A DNA stretch of 64,000 bases, taken from an unidentified bacterial endosymbiont. Its GTDB lineage: Bacteria > Pseudomonadota > Gammaproteobacteria > Enterobacterales > G038960095. Where the stretch lies: the NCBI RefSeq assembly GCF_918320885.1, contig NZ_OU907312.1, positions 744,465 through 808,464 of the forward strand, in the 5' to 3' direction. Under the pieces are notes generated by a model that ran no database searches, was not told the DNA's origin, and worked only from the letters and a program-made list of their open reading frames with translations. A program made the translations under genes and the position numbers. Shown piece after piece: positions 49,250 through 58,290 of the stretch; within the stretch, counting starts at the first letter, position 1, and every line of letters starts with the position of its first letter.

Positions 49250-52200
49250 ATGCGTACAGTGTTTCGCGGGTTATTTAAATTGCTCATGATCTGTTTAGTG
49301 GTCGGTGCCCTCAGCGCCGCCGTTTTTTATCTGGTCAACAGGCTGGCCTGGCCTTGGTGGGGAGGAGCGGCACTCTTGTCAGCCTTGGCGGGCGTCATGC
49401 TACTGGTCATGTTAATACACCGCTCACTGCAGCGTCGCAAAGAGCGTGCCTTTGTTGAACGGGTGGTGGCGCAAGATGAGCGCTTAATTCAACAAGCGAG
49501 TGCTAATAGCCGTCAGCGGCTTCGTGAATTGCAGCAGCGCTGGCTGGATGCTATGGCCACGCTACGCCAGTCACGTCTGCGCCTCCGGGGTAACCCGCTC
49601 TATGTCTTGCCGTGGTATCTGATGCTAGGAGAGAGTCAGTCGGGAAAATCCTCGGCTATCGCTCGTTCAGAGCTAACCGCGATCTTGTCACCGGTAGGAC
49701 CTATTCCAGGTATTGCTGCAACCCGTCATTGTGATTGGTGGTTTTTCGAGCAATCGGTGGTGATCGATACCGCAGGTCGCTATGCTAAGCCAGTCAATGG
49801 GGTAGAGGATGAGCGCGAGTGGCATGAATTTTTAACCCTATTAGCGCACTATCGACGTCGAGAGCCACTCAATGGAATCATTGTGGCCCTGCCTGCCGAT
49901 CAGCTATTGGAAGCTAACAGCGAATCACTGTATGACACGGCACGTCATATTGGTGATCGCATTAATCAGGTGATTCAGCAGTTAGGCGTGCGTATTCCCG
50001 TCTATTTAATGATTACCAAAGCGGATCAGATCAACGGATTTGTAAACTATGCTAATACGTTGCCGCTTAAAAGTCGTCGACAAGCCTTTGGCTACACGGT
50101 ACCAGACACGCTCTCTTCTCAGGGTTCCATGGCCAGTATCCTGTCAAAAATAGTCGCTCGATTACAGCAAGGATTACTTCAAGGGGAGTGCTCTGCAAGC
50201 CGCTGCCATCTCGTGTTAGCGGCTGAGTTGAGTCAACTGGCTGAGCCACTACAGCGTTTTGTAGAAGCTGCTTTCTCACATGAGCACTATCATGAACCTG
50301 TGATGTTACGCGGCCTCTATTTCACTAGCGCTTGTCAACCTGGCATGACCCTGGACAAGGTTTTCAAGGAGTTTGCGCCCCAAAGTTATGCGCAGCAAAA
50401 CAACCAAGGACTTTTTTTATATGATCTGTTTGCCCGACTACTACCGGGCGATCGCACCCGCTATCAACCCATTAAAGAGCTGTTACGCTGGCGCACCTTG
50501 ACTGATCAGTTATTGTTGATTACGGTGCTGCTGCTCTCTTTTGCTAGCATTACCCTCTTGGGGGCGAACTATTTAGATGGCGAGCAACAAATTTATCAAC
50601 TACAGAAGACCCTGAACCATGTCAGAGCAGTGAGCGGCTCGGTTGAGCAAGAGATTTTAGCACTCGATGCTTTGCGGCAAACTATCTTACGTTTTGAACA
50701 GGAGCGCCGTGGATGGCATCTGTTTAGAGTGGTCCTGCAGCAACCCGTTGATGAAGCCCTTGAGCAATCGCGCGACTACTTTGTTAAACGATTCACTACC
50801 CAGGTACGACAACCCTTAGAGCATTATTTCTGGCATCAATTAAATCAGCAGGGTGCGGTGCTGCCAGCGGCGCTGGTTGGTGATGCTGCTGGGCATCTCG
50901 CTTGGTTGTTAGAGGCGCTTAAAGCCCGCTTGTCTGGGAATCTCTCAGCCATTCAACGCGATGATATGACGATGAATCGTGAGTTAATTGGCGTTGATAT
51001 TGAGTATCAGAATGAGCTTTGGCTACTCTATCAAGCCTTTATCTGGTGGCAGCAGGATACACAGTCACTGCATGATTTAGTGAGTAGCAGCCGTCAATCG
51101 CTTAATTGGCTATTAAATACCCACCATGACTGGTCCTGGATCATTCAGTGGGCTAGTGATCCAACCAATGTCGCCGCTATCAAGGCCGATAATTTTTGGC
51201 AATTCCCCATTAAAGATCCGGCGGCTATTCCGGGAGCTTACACCGCTCAAGGGCGGCGGATTATCCAACGGTTACTTCAACAGCTACAGCTCAATAGCCC
51301 GCGTGCCGATTTTGACCACCGATTACAGCGTTTTTGGAATCGCTATGCGCTACAGTATCAGCAGTGCTGGATCCAATTTCTACAGAACTTTCCTAAAACA
51401 GCAGCGCAATTGAAAACGAGTGAGCGCTGTTTAATTGCTCGTAGCTTGGCCTCCTTCAATAATCCATTTTTTCTTCTTCAACGTAAGGCTGAGCGTGAGT
51501 TGGCCGCTGTGGCGGATCTACTACCGCTGGATCTCAGCGCATTGCAACTGACTAATGCCATGATTGCTAGGCAGCAAGATTCAAATAAAGCGGGTGCCCA
51601 AGGGTTACTACAGCAGGGAGAGCGGTTGTTAGCGGATGCGGTGGCTCAACAGCAGGCCGGTCGGTCACCAGACTATCTCGAAAAGATAACCCTCGGCATC
51701 AAACTTTATGAGCAGTTGCAGCAGAGTCTGCAAGCGCTGCTACCAACGCTACAGAGCGAAGCCACCGCTGCTAAAAAAGTGGCGGATCTCTTGACCACGG
51801 TCTCTACTGATGAGGTGGCTTTTAAAGGGTGGGAGGCTGTTGCCGGACTGCAAAAATTATTAGTGGTTGACCAACAGCAGATAGCGGGTGCCGCTCTCTT
51901 TGAGGATCTTTATCGCTTCTTATTAGAGACTGAGCTGGCGTTAACGGCACACTATCTACAAGATCAGTGGGAAGCAGAGATCTATGGTGCTCTCCAATAT
52001 ATTGCCCCAGAGCAGCAGAGCTTCCGCCTGTTTAGTGAAGGGGGGCTATTGACCAAATTTATGCAGGGGCCCGCAAAACCGTTTATTACCCGTCAGGCTG
52101 ATGGGTGGCACCCGGCGCGTTATCAGGGATTGTCCGTCCCCTTAAGTGCCGATTTTTTTGAGTTTGTGGAACAGGGGACCCGGTTGTTACAGCAGATCCA

Positions 52201-52651
52201 AACGGAGTATCCGGTGACTTTACAGGCTCGGCCGCTAGAGGTGAATCGTCAACTGGTGGACAAGCCGCTATCGGCTACTGTGATCTTGCAGTGTGTCACT
52301 GGGCCCCAGCAGCTCGTGAACTATAACTATCCGGTGAGCCAGATCTTTCATTGGCGACCGGAGCATTGTGGTGCAGTGGAGCTAGCGATTGATTTCCAGG
52401 ATCTCACCCTGCGCAAGGTGTGGCCTGGTAGCTTGGGCTTTGCCGATTTCCTAGCGGACTTTCGCCATGGAACGCTGCAATTGACTGCCGCGCAATTTCC
52501 GCAACAGCAAGCACAATTGCAGAAAAAGGGATTTGAATGGCTTAAAGTCAGTTATCAAATCGCTGGGCAGCAGGCGATTTTGAACCAGCGAGCGAGCTCT
52601 CGGTTGCCGGTTCCATTAACGATCACCACGCTCCATGATAGACGAGGTTGA
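49250..52651 (+). CDS. tssM: T6SS inner-membrane protein TssM (IcmF family)
   Basis: 1133 residues. Two N-terminal membrane helices (about 9-30, 36-57) precede a cytoplasmic NTPase-like domain with Walker A GESQSGKSS (127-135) and IDTAGRYA. A third helix (LLITVLLLSFASITLLGANYL near 420) precedes the large periplasmic part, ending in the TssJ-binding beta-domain (VSQIFHWRPEHCGAVELAIDF). It spans the envelope and anchors the secretion channel. Full length. Confidence 0.97.
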   Translation: MRTVFRGLFKLLMICLVVGALSAAVFYLVNRLAWPWWGGAALLSALAGVMLLVMLIHRSLQRRKERAFVERVVAQDERLIQQASANSRQRLRELQQRWLDAMATLRQSRLRLRGNPLYVLPWYLMLGESQSGKSSAIARSELTAILSPVGPIPGIAATRHCDWWFFEQSVVIDTAGRYAKPVNGVEDEREWHEFLTLLAHYRRREPLNGIIVALPADQLLEANSESLYDTARHIGDRINQVIQQLGVRIPVYLMITKADQINGFVNYANTLPLKSRRQAFGYTVPDTLSSQGSMASILSKIVARLQQGLLQGECSASRCHLVLAAELSQLAEPLQRFVEAAFSHEHYHEPVMLRGLYFTSACQPGMTLDKVFKEFAPQSYAQQNNQGLFLYDLFARLLPGDRTRYQPIKELLRWRTLTDQLLLITVLLLSFASITLLGANYLDGEQQIYQLQKTLNHVRAVSGSVEQEILALDALRQTILRFEQERRGWHLFRVVLQQPVDEALEQSRDYFVKRFTTQVRQPLEHYFWHQLNQQGAVLPAALVGDAAGHLAWLLEALKARLSGNLSAIQRDDMTMNRELIGVDIEYQNELWLLYQAFIWWQQDTQSLHDLVSSSRQSLNWLLNTHHDWSWIIQWASDPTNVAAIKADNFWQFPIKDPAAIPGAYTAQGRRIIQRLLQQLQLNSPRADFDHRLQRFWNRYALQYQQCWIQFLQNFPKTAAQLKTSERCLIARSLASFNNPFFLLQRKAERELAAVADLLPLDLSALQLTNAMIARQQDSNKAGAQGLLQQGERLLADAVAQQQAGRSPDYLEKITLGIKLYEQLQQSLQALLPTLQSEATAAKKVADLLTTVSTDEVAFKGWEAVAGLQKLLVVDQQQIAGAALFEDLYRFLLETELALTAHYLQDQWEAEIYGALQYIAPEQQSFRLFSEGGLLTKFMQGPAKPFITRQADGWHPARYQGLSVPLSADFFEFVEQGTRLLQQIQTEYPVTLQARPLEVNRQLVDKPLSATVILQCVTGPQQLVNYNYPVSQIFHWRPEHCGAVELAIDFQDLTLRKVWPGSLGFADFLADFRHGTLQLTAAQFPQQQAQLQKKGFEWLKVSYQIAGQQAILNQRASSRLPVPLTITTLHDRRG

Positions 52652-53343
52652 TGATGACTTATGCCAGAAAACTTGCCTTGTTACTGTTTACCCTCTGGGC
52701 GGTGTTGGTCATCTCCGTGGTCTTCATCACGCTGCAGAGAACCCATAGAAATTTAACTGATTTGCGGGGGAATCTGATTTTGCAACGGTTGCTAAAGCTA
52801 CCCCAGCAGCTATTGGCCCCCCCACGGGCCACTCTGACGAGTCACCAGGTCTCGCCGCTCCTGTCGCAGGCGGGGGAGGGAGTTGGGTCCCTAGCGGAGA
52901 CTCACTCTGTAGCAGTTCAGCAACCCCCCGGGACCGCGCTCCCCAACACCAGCCAGTTGCCGGTGGCTGCATCCATAACCTCAGCGGGGGCGCCCACTGT
53001 TTCGACGCTACAGCAGATCAGTACCAGTCGGTCAGGCACCGATTGGTACTATCGGCTCAAGACTACTGTTGAGCTCTCGGACTATCGCCAGTTTACCTTA
53101 ACAGCGCCAGCACGTTGGGTGCTGGATCTTCCAGGCTGTTGGCAGATACAAGACACGAAAGCGCAGCATTTTTCCAAAGGTCCCGTGCAGAGCATTGTGG
53201 TGGGCTACCATCCGCAGCACTTAAGGGTGGTCTTCTGGATTAAAAAAGGGGTGTCAATCCCGGTGATCACCCTAGAGGCAGGACAATTAGTGATTAAGTT
53301 TACGGCATCGCCGGCGACACTGCCCCAAAGCACGGGAACTTAG
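52651..53343 (+). CDS. Membrane-anchored AMIN-like protein closing the T6SS operon
   Basis: 230 residues from ATG 52651, whose A is the last base of the tssM stop (TGATG). One N-terminal membrane helix (LALLLFTLWAVLVISVVFITL) is followed by a Pro/Ser/Thr/Gln-rich periplasmic linker. The C-terminal domain of about 90 residues contains YRQFTLTAPARWVLDLPGCW ... IVVGYHPQHLRVVFWIKKGV ... LEAGQLVIKF. That beta pattern is what AMIN domains show; AMIN domains target amidases and secretins to peptidoglycan. It may tether or open the wall for the T6SS. The AMIN call is by pattern, not alignment. Confidence 0.65.
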   Translation: MMTYARKLALLLFTLWAVLVISVVFITLQRTHRNLTDLRGNLILQRLLKLPQQLLAPPRATLTSHQVSPLLSQAGEGVGSLAETHSVAVQQPPGTALPNTSQLPVAASITSAGAPTVSTLQQISTSRSGTDWYYRLKTTVELSDYRQFTLTAPARWVLDLPGCWQIQDTKAQHFSKGPVQSIVVGYHPQHLRVVFWIKKGVSIPVITLEAGQLVIKFTASPATLPQSTGT

Positions 53344-53427
53344 CAGAGGGCAGTATCACGGCTAGAATTCAGGGTTGTCGCGAGGGCTGATAGCCTGACC
53401 ATATTGCTGCGACTGCTGACACCGAAC

Positions 53428-53874
53428 TCAGGTTATGGAGCGGTCTGAAGTATGCGCCGGGATATTCCCTACATTACCTACAGAGGATTGAGACCGGTCA
53501 CTAGGAGTACTTTGCAGCACAGCTTGATCCTGCGGGAAGGATGCCATCGTTTGCGGTAGTGTATGATCTACTCCGTTAGATGAGCGATAAGCAGCATATC
53601 CCTCTTGGAATCCTTGCATATCCGATAGTACGATAGTCACTCCCCTTGTTTGGAGGAGATTCAAAGTTTCAAAATTCTCATTTGAAGGAGTCAACCCAGA
53701 GCAATTCTTAAATTCTAGTCGCTGGAGTTTATGAGCCCGTATTAAGGGAGTCAAATTAATAGGCGATTCAGTATTGCTCTGTACGAGTTCCTGCAGGATA
53801 TCCAAGTTGTACATCTCTAAACCGGAACCTATAATTTTTTTGGCCGATAAACTTACTCTTGGAGCACTGATCAT
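53428..53874 (-). CDS. Small orphan protein with a leucine-rich segment
   Basis: 148 residues; ribosome site GAGGTAAC three bases before ATG. The central part (LDILQELVQSN ... LIRAHKLQRLEFKNCSGL ... FETLNLLQTRGVTIVLSDM) has spacing like one or two leucine-rich repeats. The tail is polar and Ser/Gln-rich. No signal peptide or membrane helix. AT-richer than the flanking T6SS genes. About 110 bp upstream on the same strand lies a copy of the vapB leader (53983-54055). Could be a secreted or host-directed protein; family unknown. Confidence 0.6.
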   Translation of the reverse strand: MISAPRVSLSAKKIIGSGLEMYNLDILQELVQSNTESPINLTPLIRAHKLQRLEFKNCSGLTPSNENFETLNLLQTRGVTIVLSDMQGFQEGYAAYRSSNGVDHTLPQTMASFPQDQAVLQSTPSDRSQSSVGNVGNIPAHTSDRSIT

Positions 53875-53982
53875 AAAGTTACCTCACACGTAGATTCAAT
53901 TAAAAAAAACTTCATAAAATTTGCAATGGCCAAATCATTATACAGTTGATAAATTAAATATTAATGTTAAATTATCTGTATC

Positions 53983-54055
53983 ATAACCTTCTCAATAAAC
54001 TAAGTTTCATTAGTCTGGCTGATAGCAATCCGTCAGTAACACCAAGGTTCAGTGA
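53983..54055 (-). repeat. Orphan copy of the vapB upstream region
   Basis: 73 bp matching 56677-56749 with 14 mismatches (about 81% identical) and no gap. At 56677 this sequence directly precedes the vapB start on the minus strand and includes its ribosome site (GAAGGTTAT). Here no antitoxin follows; instead the 148-aa orphan gene starts 109 bp downstream on the same strand. Confidence 0.75.
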
Positions 54056-54423
54056 CAAGAGGAAGGAGTGGATCACCCCACTCTACTGGATGCCGCATCA
54101 TAGATCTGATTATCACGGCGCATTCCCACTGCAATGATCAACACCTCAACCCGGTTATCATGAATACGATAAACAACCCTCGTTTGGCCCGTACGGATGT
54201 GGCGATAGCTGGCCAGTTGTCCCAAGAGTGGTTTCCCTAATTTGTCTGGTTCTCCTTGGCCGCTGCGTTTTTCAATCACCTTTATAACGGCTTCAGCTTC
54301 TACCCTGCCCAGTCTAAGCAGATCCTTTTCAACCTCAGGATAGTAGTGATCTTGCTACCCTTTAACGGACACAACGAAGAGGAACAAAGCGTATAATTTT
54401 TTGTTACTTTTTGAGGTGAAGTT

Positions 54424-54723
54424 ATGAATCAAGGGGAATCAAGGAGCTATGATAAGGAATTCAAGCTGAATGCGGTAAAGCTGTATCACAGCACTGGTAA
54501 AACGCTCTGTCAATTGAGCGAGGAATTGGGAGTTCCCAAGAGTACATTGGCAGGGTGGGTCCATCAGCATAACAAGGATGGTGCAGAGGCTTTCCCGGGC
54601 AAAGGATACCTGAAAGCGTCTGATGCTGAGCTCAGTCAATTGCGGAAAGAATTGGCGATAGCACGCGAAGAGAGGGATATCCTAAAAAAAGCCTTGGGCA
54701 TCTTCTCAGTGGCCCGCAAGTAA
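54424..54723 (+). CDS. IS3-family transposase OrfA (copy 3)
   Basis: 99 residues identical to OrfA of copies 1 and 2, with the same slippery A-run near the 3' end. Confidence 0.95.
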   Translation: MNQGESRSYDKEFKLNAVKLYHSTGKTLCQLSEELGVPKSTLAGWVHQHNKDGAEAFPGKGYLKASDAELSQLRKELAIAREERDILKKALGIFSVARK

Positions 54724-54734
54724 AATACCAGTTT

Positions 54735-55589
54735 ATGCAAAAGCATGCTGGGGAATTCAGCGTAGAGAGGATGTCCAACGTGTTAGGTGTATCCCGCAGT
54801 GGCTATTATCAGTTTATCAAGGCTGAGCCATCCAAGCGCTATTGTGAGGATGAGCGTTTAATATCTGAAATTAAAGAGGTTTATACCATAAGCAACCAAA
54901 TTTACGGTAGCCCACGTATCCATGCTGAGTTACGAGCTAGAGGTGAGCGCTGTTCACGCAAACGGGTTTGTCGGCTAATGAAAGCAGCCCATATTGCGGC
55001 TAAGATGAAAAAACGATTTAAGGTAACCACAATAGTCGATCCAAAGGCCGCAGTGGCGCCTAATTTACTCAAGCAGAAGTTCACAGCCACTCGCCCTGAT
55101 CAATACTGGGCAGCAGATATTACCTATATTCCGACCCAAGAGGGATGGTTGTATGTTGCTATCGTACTGGACCTGTTCTCTCGTAGTATCGTGGGGATGG
55201 ATATGCAAGCTCACATGACCACCGAGTTAGTAGCCGCAGCATTACGCCAGGCAATAACACGGAGGAAGCCTGCTGCAGGTCTCATCCACCACTCCGACCG
55301 AGGCAGCCAGTATACCAGCAAAGGATTCAAGGCTGTATCGGCGCATCACCAGATAACGCTTAGCATGAGTAGTACGGGCAATTGTTATGACAATGCAGTA
55401 GCAGAGAGTTTTTTCCATACCTTAAAAACAGAGCACACCCACTTTGAACGTTTTGAGAGCAGAGAACAAGCCAAATTGAGCATTTTTGAATACGTAGAAG
55501 TGTTTTATAACCGACAGAGACGGCACTCAACGCTAGGCTATCTGTCTCCTGTAAATTTTGAAAAAAATTGGTTATCCCAGGTCGCTTAA
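54735..55589 (+). CDS. IS3-family transposase OrfB, DDE catalytic part (copy 3)
   Basis: 284 residues identical to OrfB of copies 1 and 2, triad intact. Confidence 0.96.
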   Translation: MQKHAGEFSVERMSNVLGVSRSGYYQFIKAEPSKRYCEDERLISEIKEVYTISNQIYGSPRIHAELRARGERCSRKRVCRLMKAAHIAAKMKKRFKVTTIVDPKAAVAPNLLKQKFTATRPDQYWAADITYIPTQEGWLYVAIVLDLFSRSIVGMDMQAHMTTELVAAALRQAITRRKPAAGLIHHSDRGSQYTSKGFKAVSAHHQITLSMSSTGNCYDNAVAESFFHTLKTEHTHFERFESREQAKLSIFEYVEVFYNRQRRHSTLGYLSPVNFEKNWLSQVA

Positions 55590-55649
55590 GGTTTCTCTTC
55601 TCTGTGTCTAAAAAAAGGTGGCAAGATCAGTAGAGGATCGTCCACGCCA

Positions 55650-55916
55650 TCAACCAGCACTGCCAAGTCGCGCCAGCAGATCGGCATGAGACAGCAGTGT
55701 CACTTGGTCAATGGCCACGAGTCGTTCACGTGCCACTGCATCAATACGTAGATCCTCTAGCTCATCAATGAGTGCTTCATAGCAGGCCGTTGGCCGATTA
55801 TCCCGAATGACTACATAGCGATCCTGCTGACCATTAGCCATCCGATCCAGTAGCCAGCGGGTATTCTTTTGAAGTTCAGTGGAAGAGATAGCTTGGTCAG
55901 CACGCTCAAGTAACAT
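55650..55916 (-). CDS. Antitoxin of a RelE-type toxin-antitoxin pair (Phd/YefM-like)
   Basis: 88 residues with the Phd/YefM type N-terminus (ISSTELQKNTRWLLDRMANGQQDRYVVIRDNRPTAC). Such proteins bind the operon promoter and neutralise the toxin with the C-terminal part. It is translationally coupled to the relE gene that IS copy 3 has broken, so it is now an orphan antitoxin, which may still act as repressor or protect against related toxins. Confidence 0.8.
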   Translation of the reverse strand: MLLERADQAISSTELQKNTRWLLDRMANGQQDRYVVIRDNRPTACYEALIDELEDLRIDAVARERLVAIDQVTLLSHADLLARLGSAG

Positions 55917-56049
55917 GGTACGAGCTCCAATAGGACTTGTATCCTATTATAATTTTATTCAAACCCGGTTATTGTCCCGGCCAACTGCCGGGGTTTTGTG
56001 AAGGGGTTGCCGTGGAAAACGGGGAATCATCCTGATCGCCGTCATCGTT

Positions 56050-56439
56050 TCATACTTGCTGAATAGATCCAGGATACTGGGCCACCACGGGATCTACCGT
56101 CAGCAGGGTTATCCCCTCCGCCATAGATTGTGCGATTAACAGTCGGTCGAATGGATCTCGATGAATCGCTGGCAGAGAAGTGATAGTGACTGCATGCAAG
56201 CTGGTCATGACTAGCTCCTGATAGCCGTTATCTAGTAGCCCACGGCGCAGCAACCGAGCATCGACTTGAAAATCTGCTCTTCCCAACGCACTTTTAATGG
56301 CCACCTCCCATAAACTGACAGCGCTGAAAATCAGGGTATACTGGGGATCATTGAGCAGCTTTTGAGCAGTCATGGGCAGCTTCTGAGGCTCTGCTGCGGC
56401 CCATAGCAACAGGTGAGTATCTAGCAACCATTTCATCAT
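56050..56439 (-). CDS. vapC: VapC-type PIN-domain toxin
   Basis: 129 residues of PIN RNase fold: the acidic residues of LLDTHLLLWA, the Glu of SLWEVAIKSALGR, and the Asp pair in HRDPFDRLLIAQSMAEGITLLTVD are all retained. VapC toxins cut tRNA or rRNA. Start overlaps the vapB stop (ATGA). The catalytic residues are intact, so the module looks functional. Confidence 0.93.
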   Translation of the reverse strand: MMKWLLDTHLLLWAAAEPQKLPMTAQKLLNDPQYTLIFSAVSLWEVAIKSALGRADFQVDARLLRRGLLDNGYQELVMTSLHAVTITSLPAIHRDPFDRLLIAQSMAEGITLLTVDPVVAQYPGSIQQV

Positions 56440-56675
56440 TCGCTGCCAAATAACTGTTCAATGTCACGACCGCCCAGGTGATCAAAATCATCAGGGACGG
56501 TGAACTGCCCAGACATAAAACCTAGCCTACGGATTTTCGCTGTTGATGCTTGCAATGGCATCACTTTTACCAACGGTTTTCCCGCTTTAGCAATGATAAA
56601 AGACTCTCCCTGGGCAGCCTGTTCAATCAAGCGTGATAAATGCGTTTTAGCCTCATGAATATTCACGGTGTGCAT
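56436..56675 (-). CDS. vapB: VapB/Phd-type antitoxin
   Basis: 79 residues beginning MHTVNIHEAKTHLSRLIEQAAQGE, the Phd/YefM fold that pairs with this PIN class (GKPLVKVMPL). It represses its own operon and blocks VapC. Ribosome site GAAGG lies five bases before the ATG, within the repeated leader at 56677-56749. Confidence 0.92.
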   Translation of the reverse strand: MHTVNIHEAKTHLSRLIEQAAQGESFIIAKAGKPLVKVMPLQASTAKIRRLGFMSGQFTVPDDFDHLGGRDIEQLFGSE

Positions 56676-56676
56676 G

Positions 56677-56749
56677 ATAACCTTCTAAATGAACTAAGTC
56701 TTATTAGGTTAGTTTATAACAATCCGCCAGTAATGCCAAGGATCAGTGA
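56677..56749 (-). repeat. vapB leader, second copy of the 73-bp repeat
   Basis: Direct repeat of 53983-54055. This copy carries the vapB ribosome site and presumably its promoter and operator. It abuts the 3' end of cysS. Confidence 0.75.
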
Positions 56750-56757
56750 AACCTACC

Positions 56758-58155
56758 TTATCGCTTCTGCTGCCACGTCGTCCCTTGAGGGCCGTCCTGT
56801 AGGGTGATCCCTAAGGCAGTTAATTGCTCTCGTGCACGATCGGCAGCAGGCCAATCGCTCTGTTCACGGGCTTGCTGCCGTTGGGCCATCAACTGTTCAA
56901 TCTGTTCAACAATCTCAGCGTCCATAGTGGGCCTCCCCTGTAAAAAAGTCGCAGCATCTTGCTGTAATAACCCCAACACGCCACCTAGGCAGCGCAATGT
57001 GTTGGCCAAGTGCCGTGCTTGCTGCGGATCGTGACGCTTGGTTCGATGGATCTCATGGGCCAGTGCAAACAGCACGGCATAGGCTTGTGGCACATTAAAA
57101 TCATCGGACATCGCTTGCTGAAAGGGCGTCTCCCAAGCTGGATCGACGGACTCGGTTTCACTGACTGGAACCTGTTCTAGCTCACGCAGGGCTGTGTACA
57201 GGCGCTCTAAGGCAGCCCGCGCTTGTTGCAGAGGCGCTGGGCTATAACTTAATGGGCTGCGATAGTGGGCAGATAACAAAAAGTAGCGCACGGTCTCTGG
57301 ATCGTACTGGGCTAGTACTTCACGGATAGTCAAAAAATTCCCGAGTGATTTGGCCATTTTCTCCTGATCCACCATCACCATCCCACTGTGCATCCAGTAG
57401 TTGACATAGGGGGTCTCTTGGGCGCAGCAGGACTGGGCTATCTCATTGTCGTGATGGGGAAATAGTAAATCGGCACCACCACCATGAATATCAAAATGGC
57501 TTCCTAAGTAGTGGCTGTTCATCGCTGAACACTCAATATGCCACCCTGGGCGGCCTGCTCCCCAGGGAGAGTCCCAAGCGGGCTCCCCAGCTTTGGCGGG
57601 TTTCCATAAGACAAAGTCAAAAGGATCGTGTTTATCAGCAAGATTATCAACTCGGGCGCCTGCTTGCCGCTGTTCAAGCGGTTGTTGGGATAACCGCCCA
57701 TAAGTGGGATAACTCGCCACCGAGAACAGCACATCGCCATTGGCAGCGATATAAGCGTGATCACGGTCTAATAATTGCTGAATCAGCTGCAGCATCTGTG
57801 GAATATGCTGGGTCGCCCGGGGCTCCTGATCCGGCGGCTGAATATTCAGCGCCGCAAAGTCCTGATGCATCACGTCGACCATCCGTTGTGTTAACGCGTC
57901 ACAGGGCTCTCCCCGCTCTGCCGCCCGCTGAATGATCTTATCATCAATATCGGTGATATTGCGAACATAGTGTACGGAGTAGCCTAGATAACGCAGGGTG
58001 CGTACCACCATATCGAAGACTACAAAGGTACGACCATGTCCAATGTGGCAGTGATCATAGACCGTCACACCACAGACATAGAGGGCAATCTGCTTAGCTT
58101 TCAGGGGTTTAAACGGCTCTTTTTGGCGACTTAGACTGTTATAAATAGTTAACAT
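56758..58155 (-). CDS. cysS: Cysteinyl-tRNA synthetase
   Basis: 465 residues (E. coli 461). Zinc-site Cys in [13 protein letters not shown]-type [39 protein letters not shown] and the second catalytic loop [10 protein letters not shown] are present. The loop is KMAKS rather than the KMSKS of E. coli, a tolerated variant. The enzyme attaches cysteine to tRNA-Cys. It is divergent from ppiB, as in E. coli. Confidence 0.98.
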   Translation of the reverse strand: MLTIYNSLSRQKEPFKPLKAKQIALYVCGVTVYDHCHIGHGRTFVVFDMVVRTLRYLGYSVHYVRNITDIDDKIIQRAAERGEPCDALTQRMVDVMHQDFAALNIQPPDQEPRATQHIPQMLQLIQQLLDRDHAYIAANGDVLFSVASYPTYGRLSQQPLEQRQAGARVDNLADKHDPFDFVLWKPAKAGEPAWDSPWGAGRPGWHIECSAMNSHYLGSHFDIHGGGADLLFPHHDNEIAQSCCAQETPYVNYWMHSGMVMVDQEKMAKSLGNFLTIREVLAQYDPETVRYFLLSAHYRSPLSYSPAPLQQARAALERLYTALRELEQVPVSETESVDPAWETPFQQAMSDDFNVPQAYAVLFALAHEIHRTKRHDPQQARHLANTLRCLGGVLGLLQQDAATFLQGRPTMDAEIVEQIEQLMAQRQQAREQSDWPAADRAREQLTALGITLQDGPQGTTWQQKR

Positions 58156-58290
58156 AGTGATTAATTATCTTTAAAAATAGTGACCGTTAGGGCACCCAGC
58201 CCGTGGCTGAGAGGATTTAATCGGCATTAAGATCGTGTTGAGCGCATCATTCCGTTACAATCTGCATTTTTCAGGACAAGAGAGATTTTT

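Larger units (their letters stand above)
54347..55629 (+). mobile_element. IS3-family insertion sequence, copy 3
   Basis: 1283 bp, with proteins identical to those of copies 1 and 2. A 4-bp target duplication GTAG (54343-54346 and 55630-55633) marks simple insertion into codon 7 of the relE-type toxin. Same orientation as the other two copies. Confidence 0.97.
54073..55650 (-). pseudogene. RelE/ParE-type toxin gene split by IS copy 3
   Basis: The 5' end is at 55650-55630 and the rest at 54342-54073. Removing the IS and one copy of the GTAG duplication restores one frame of 96 residues beginning MAWTILYYPEVEKDLL. It contains the RelE core GQLASYRHIRTGQTRVVYRI and VLIIAVGMRRD, the usual length. 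RelE toxins cleave mRNA on the ribosome. The start overlaps the antitoxin stop (TGATG). The split gene should make no working toxin, leaving the antitoxin alone. Confidence 0.88.

Noticed and set aside
28083-53343. T6SS as an integrative element inserted at tRNA-Arg
   Set aside because: Elements of this kind insert at the tRNA 3' end, which here points away from the T6SS. No integrase and no repeat of the tRNA 3' end is seen near 53-54 kb.
26008-55629. IS copies 2 and 3 as a true composite transposon carrying the T6SS
   Set aside because: Each copy has its own target duplication (TAC and GTAG), so they inserted independently; a composite unit would share one duplication at its outer ends.
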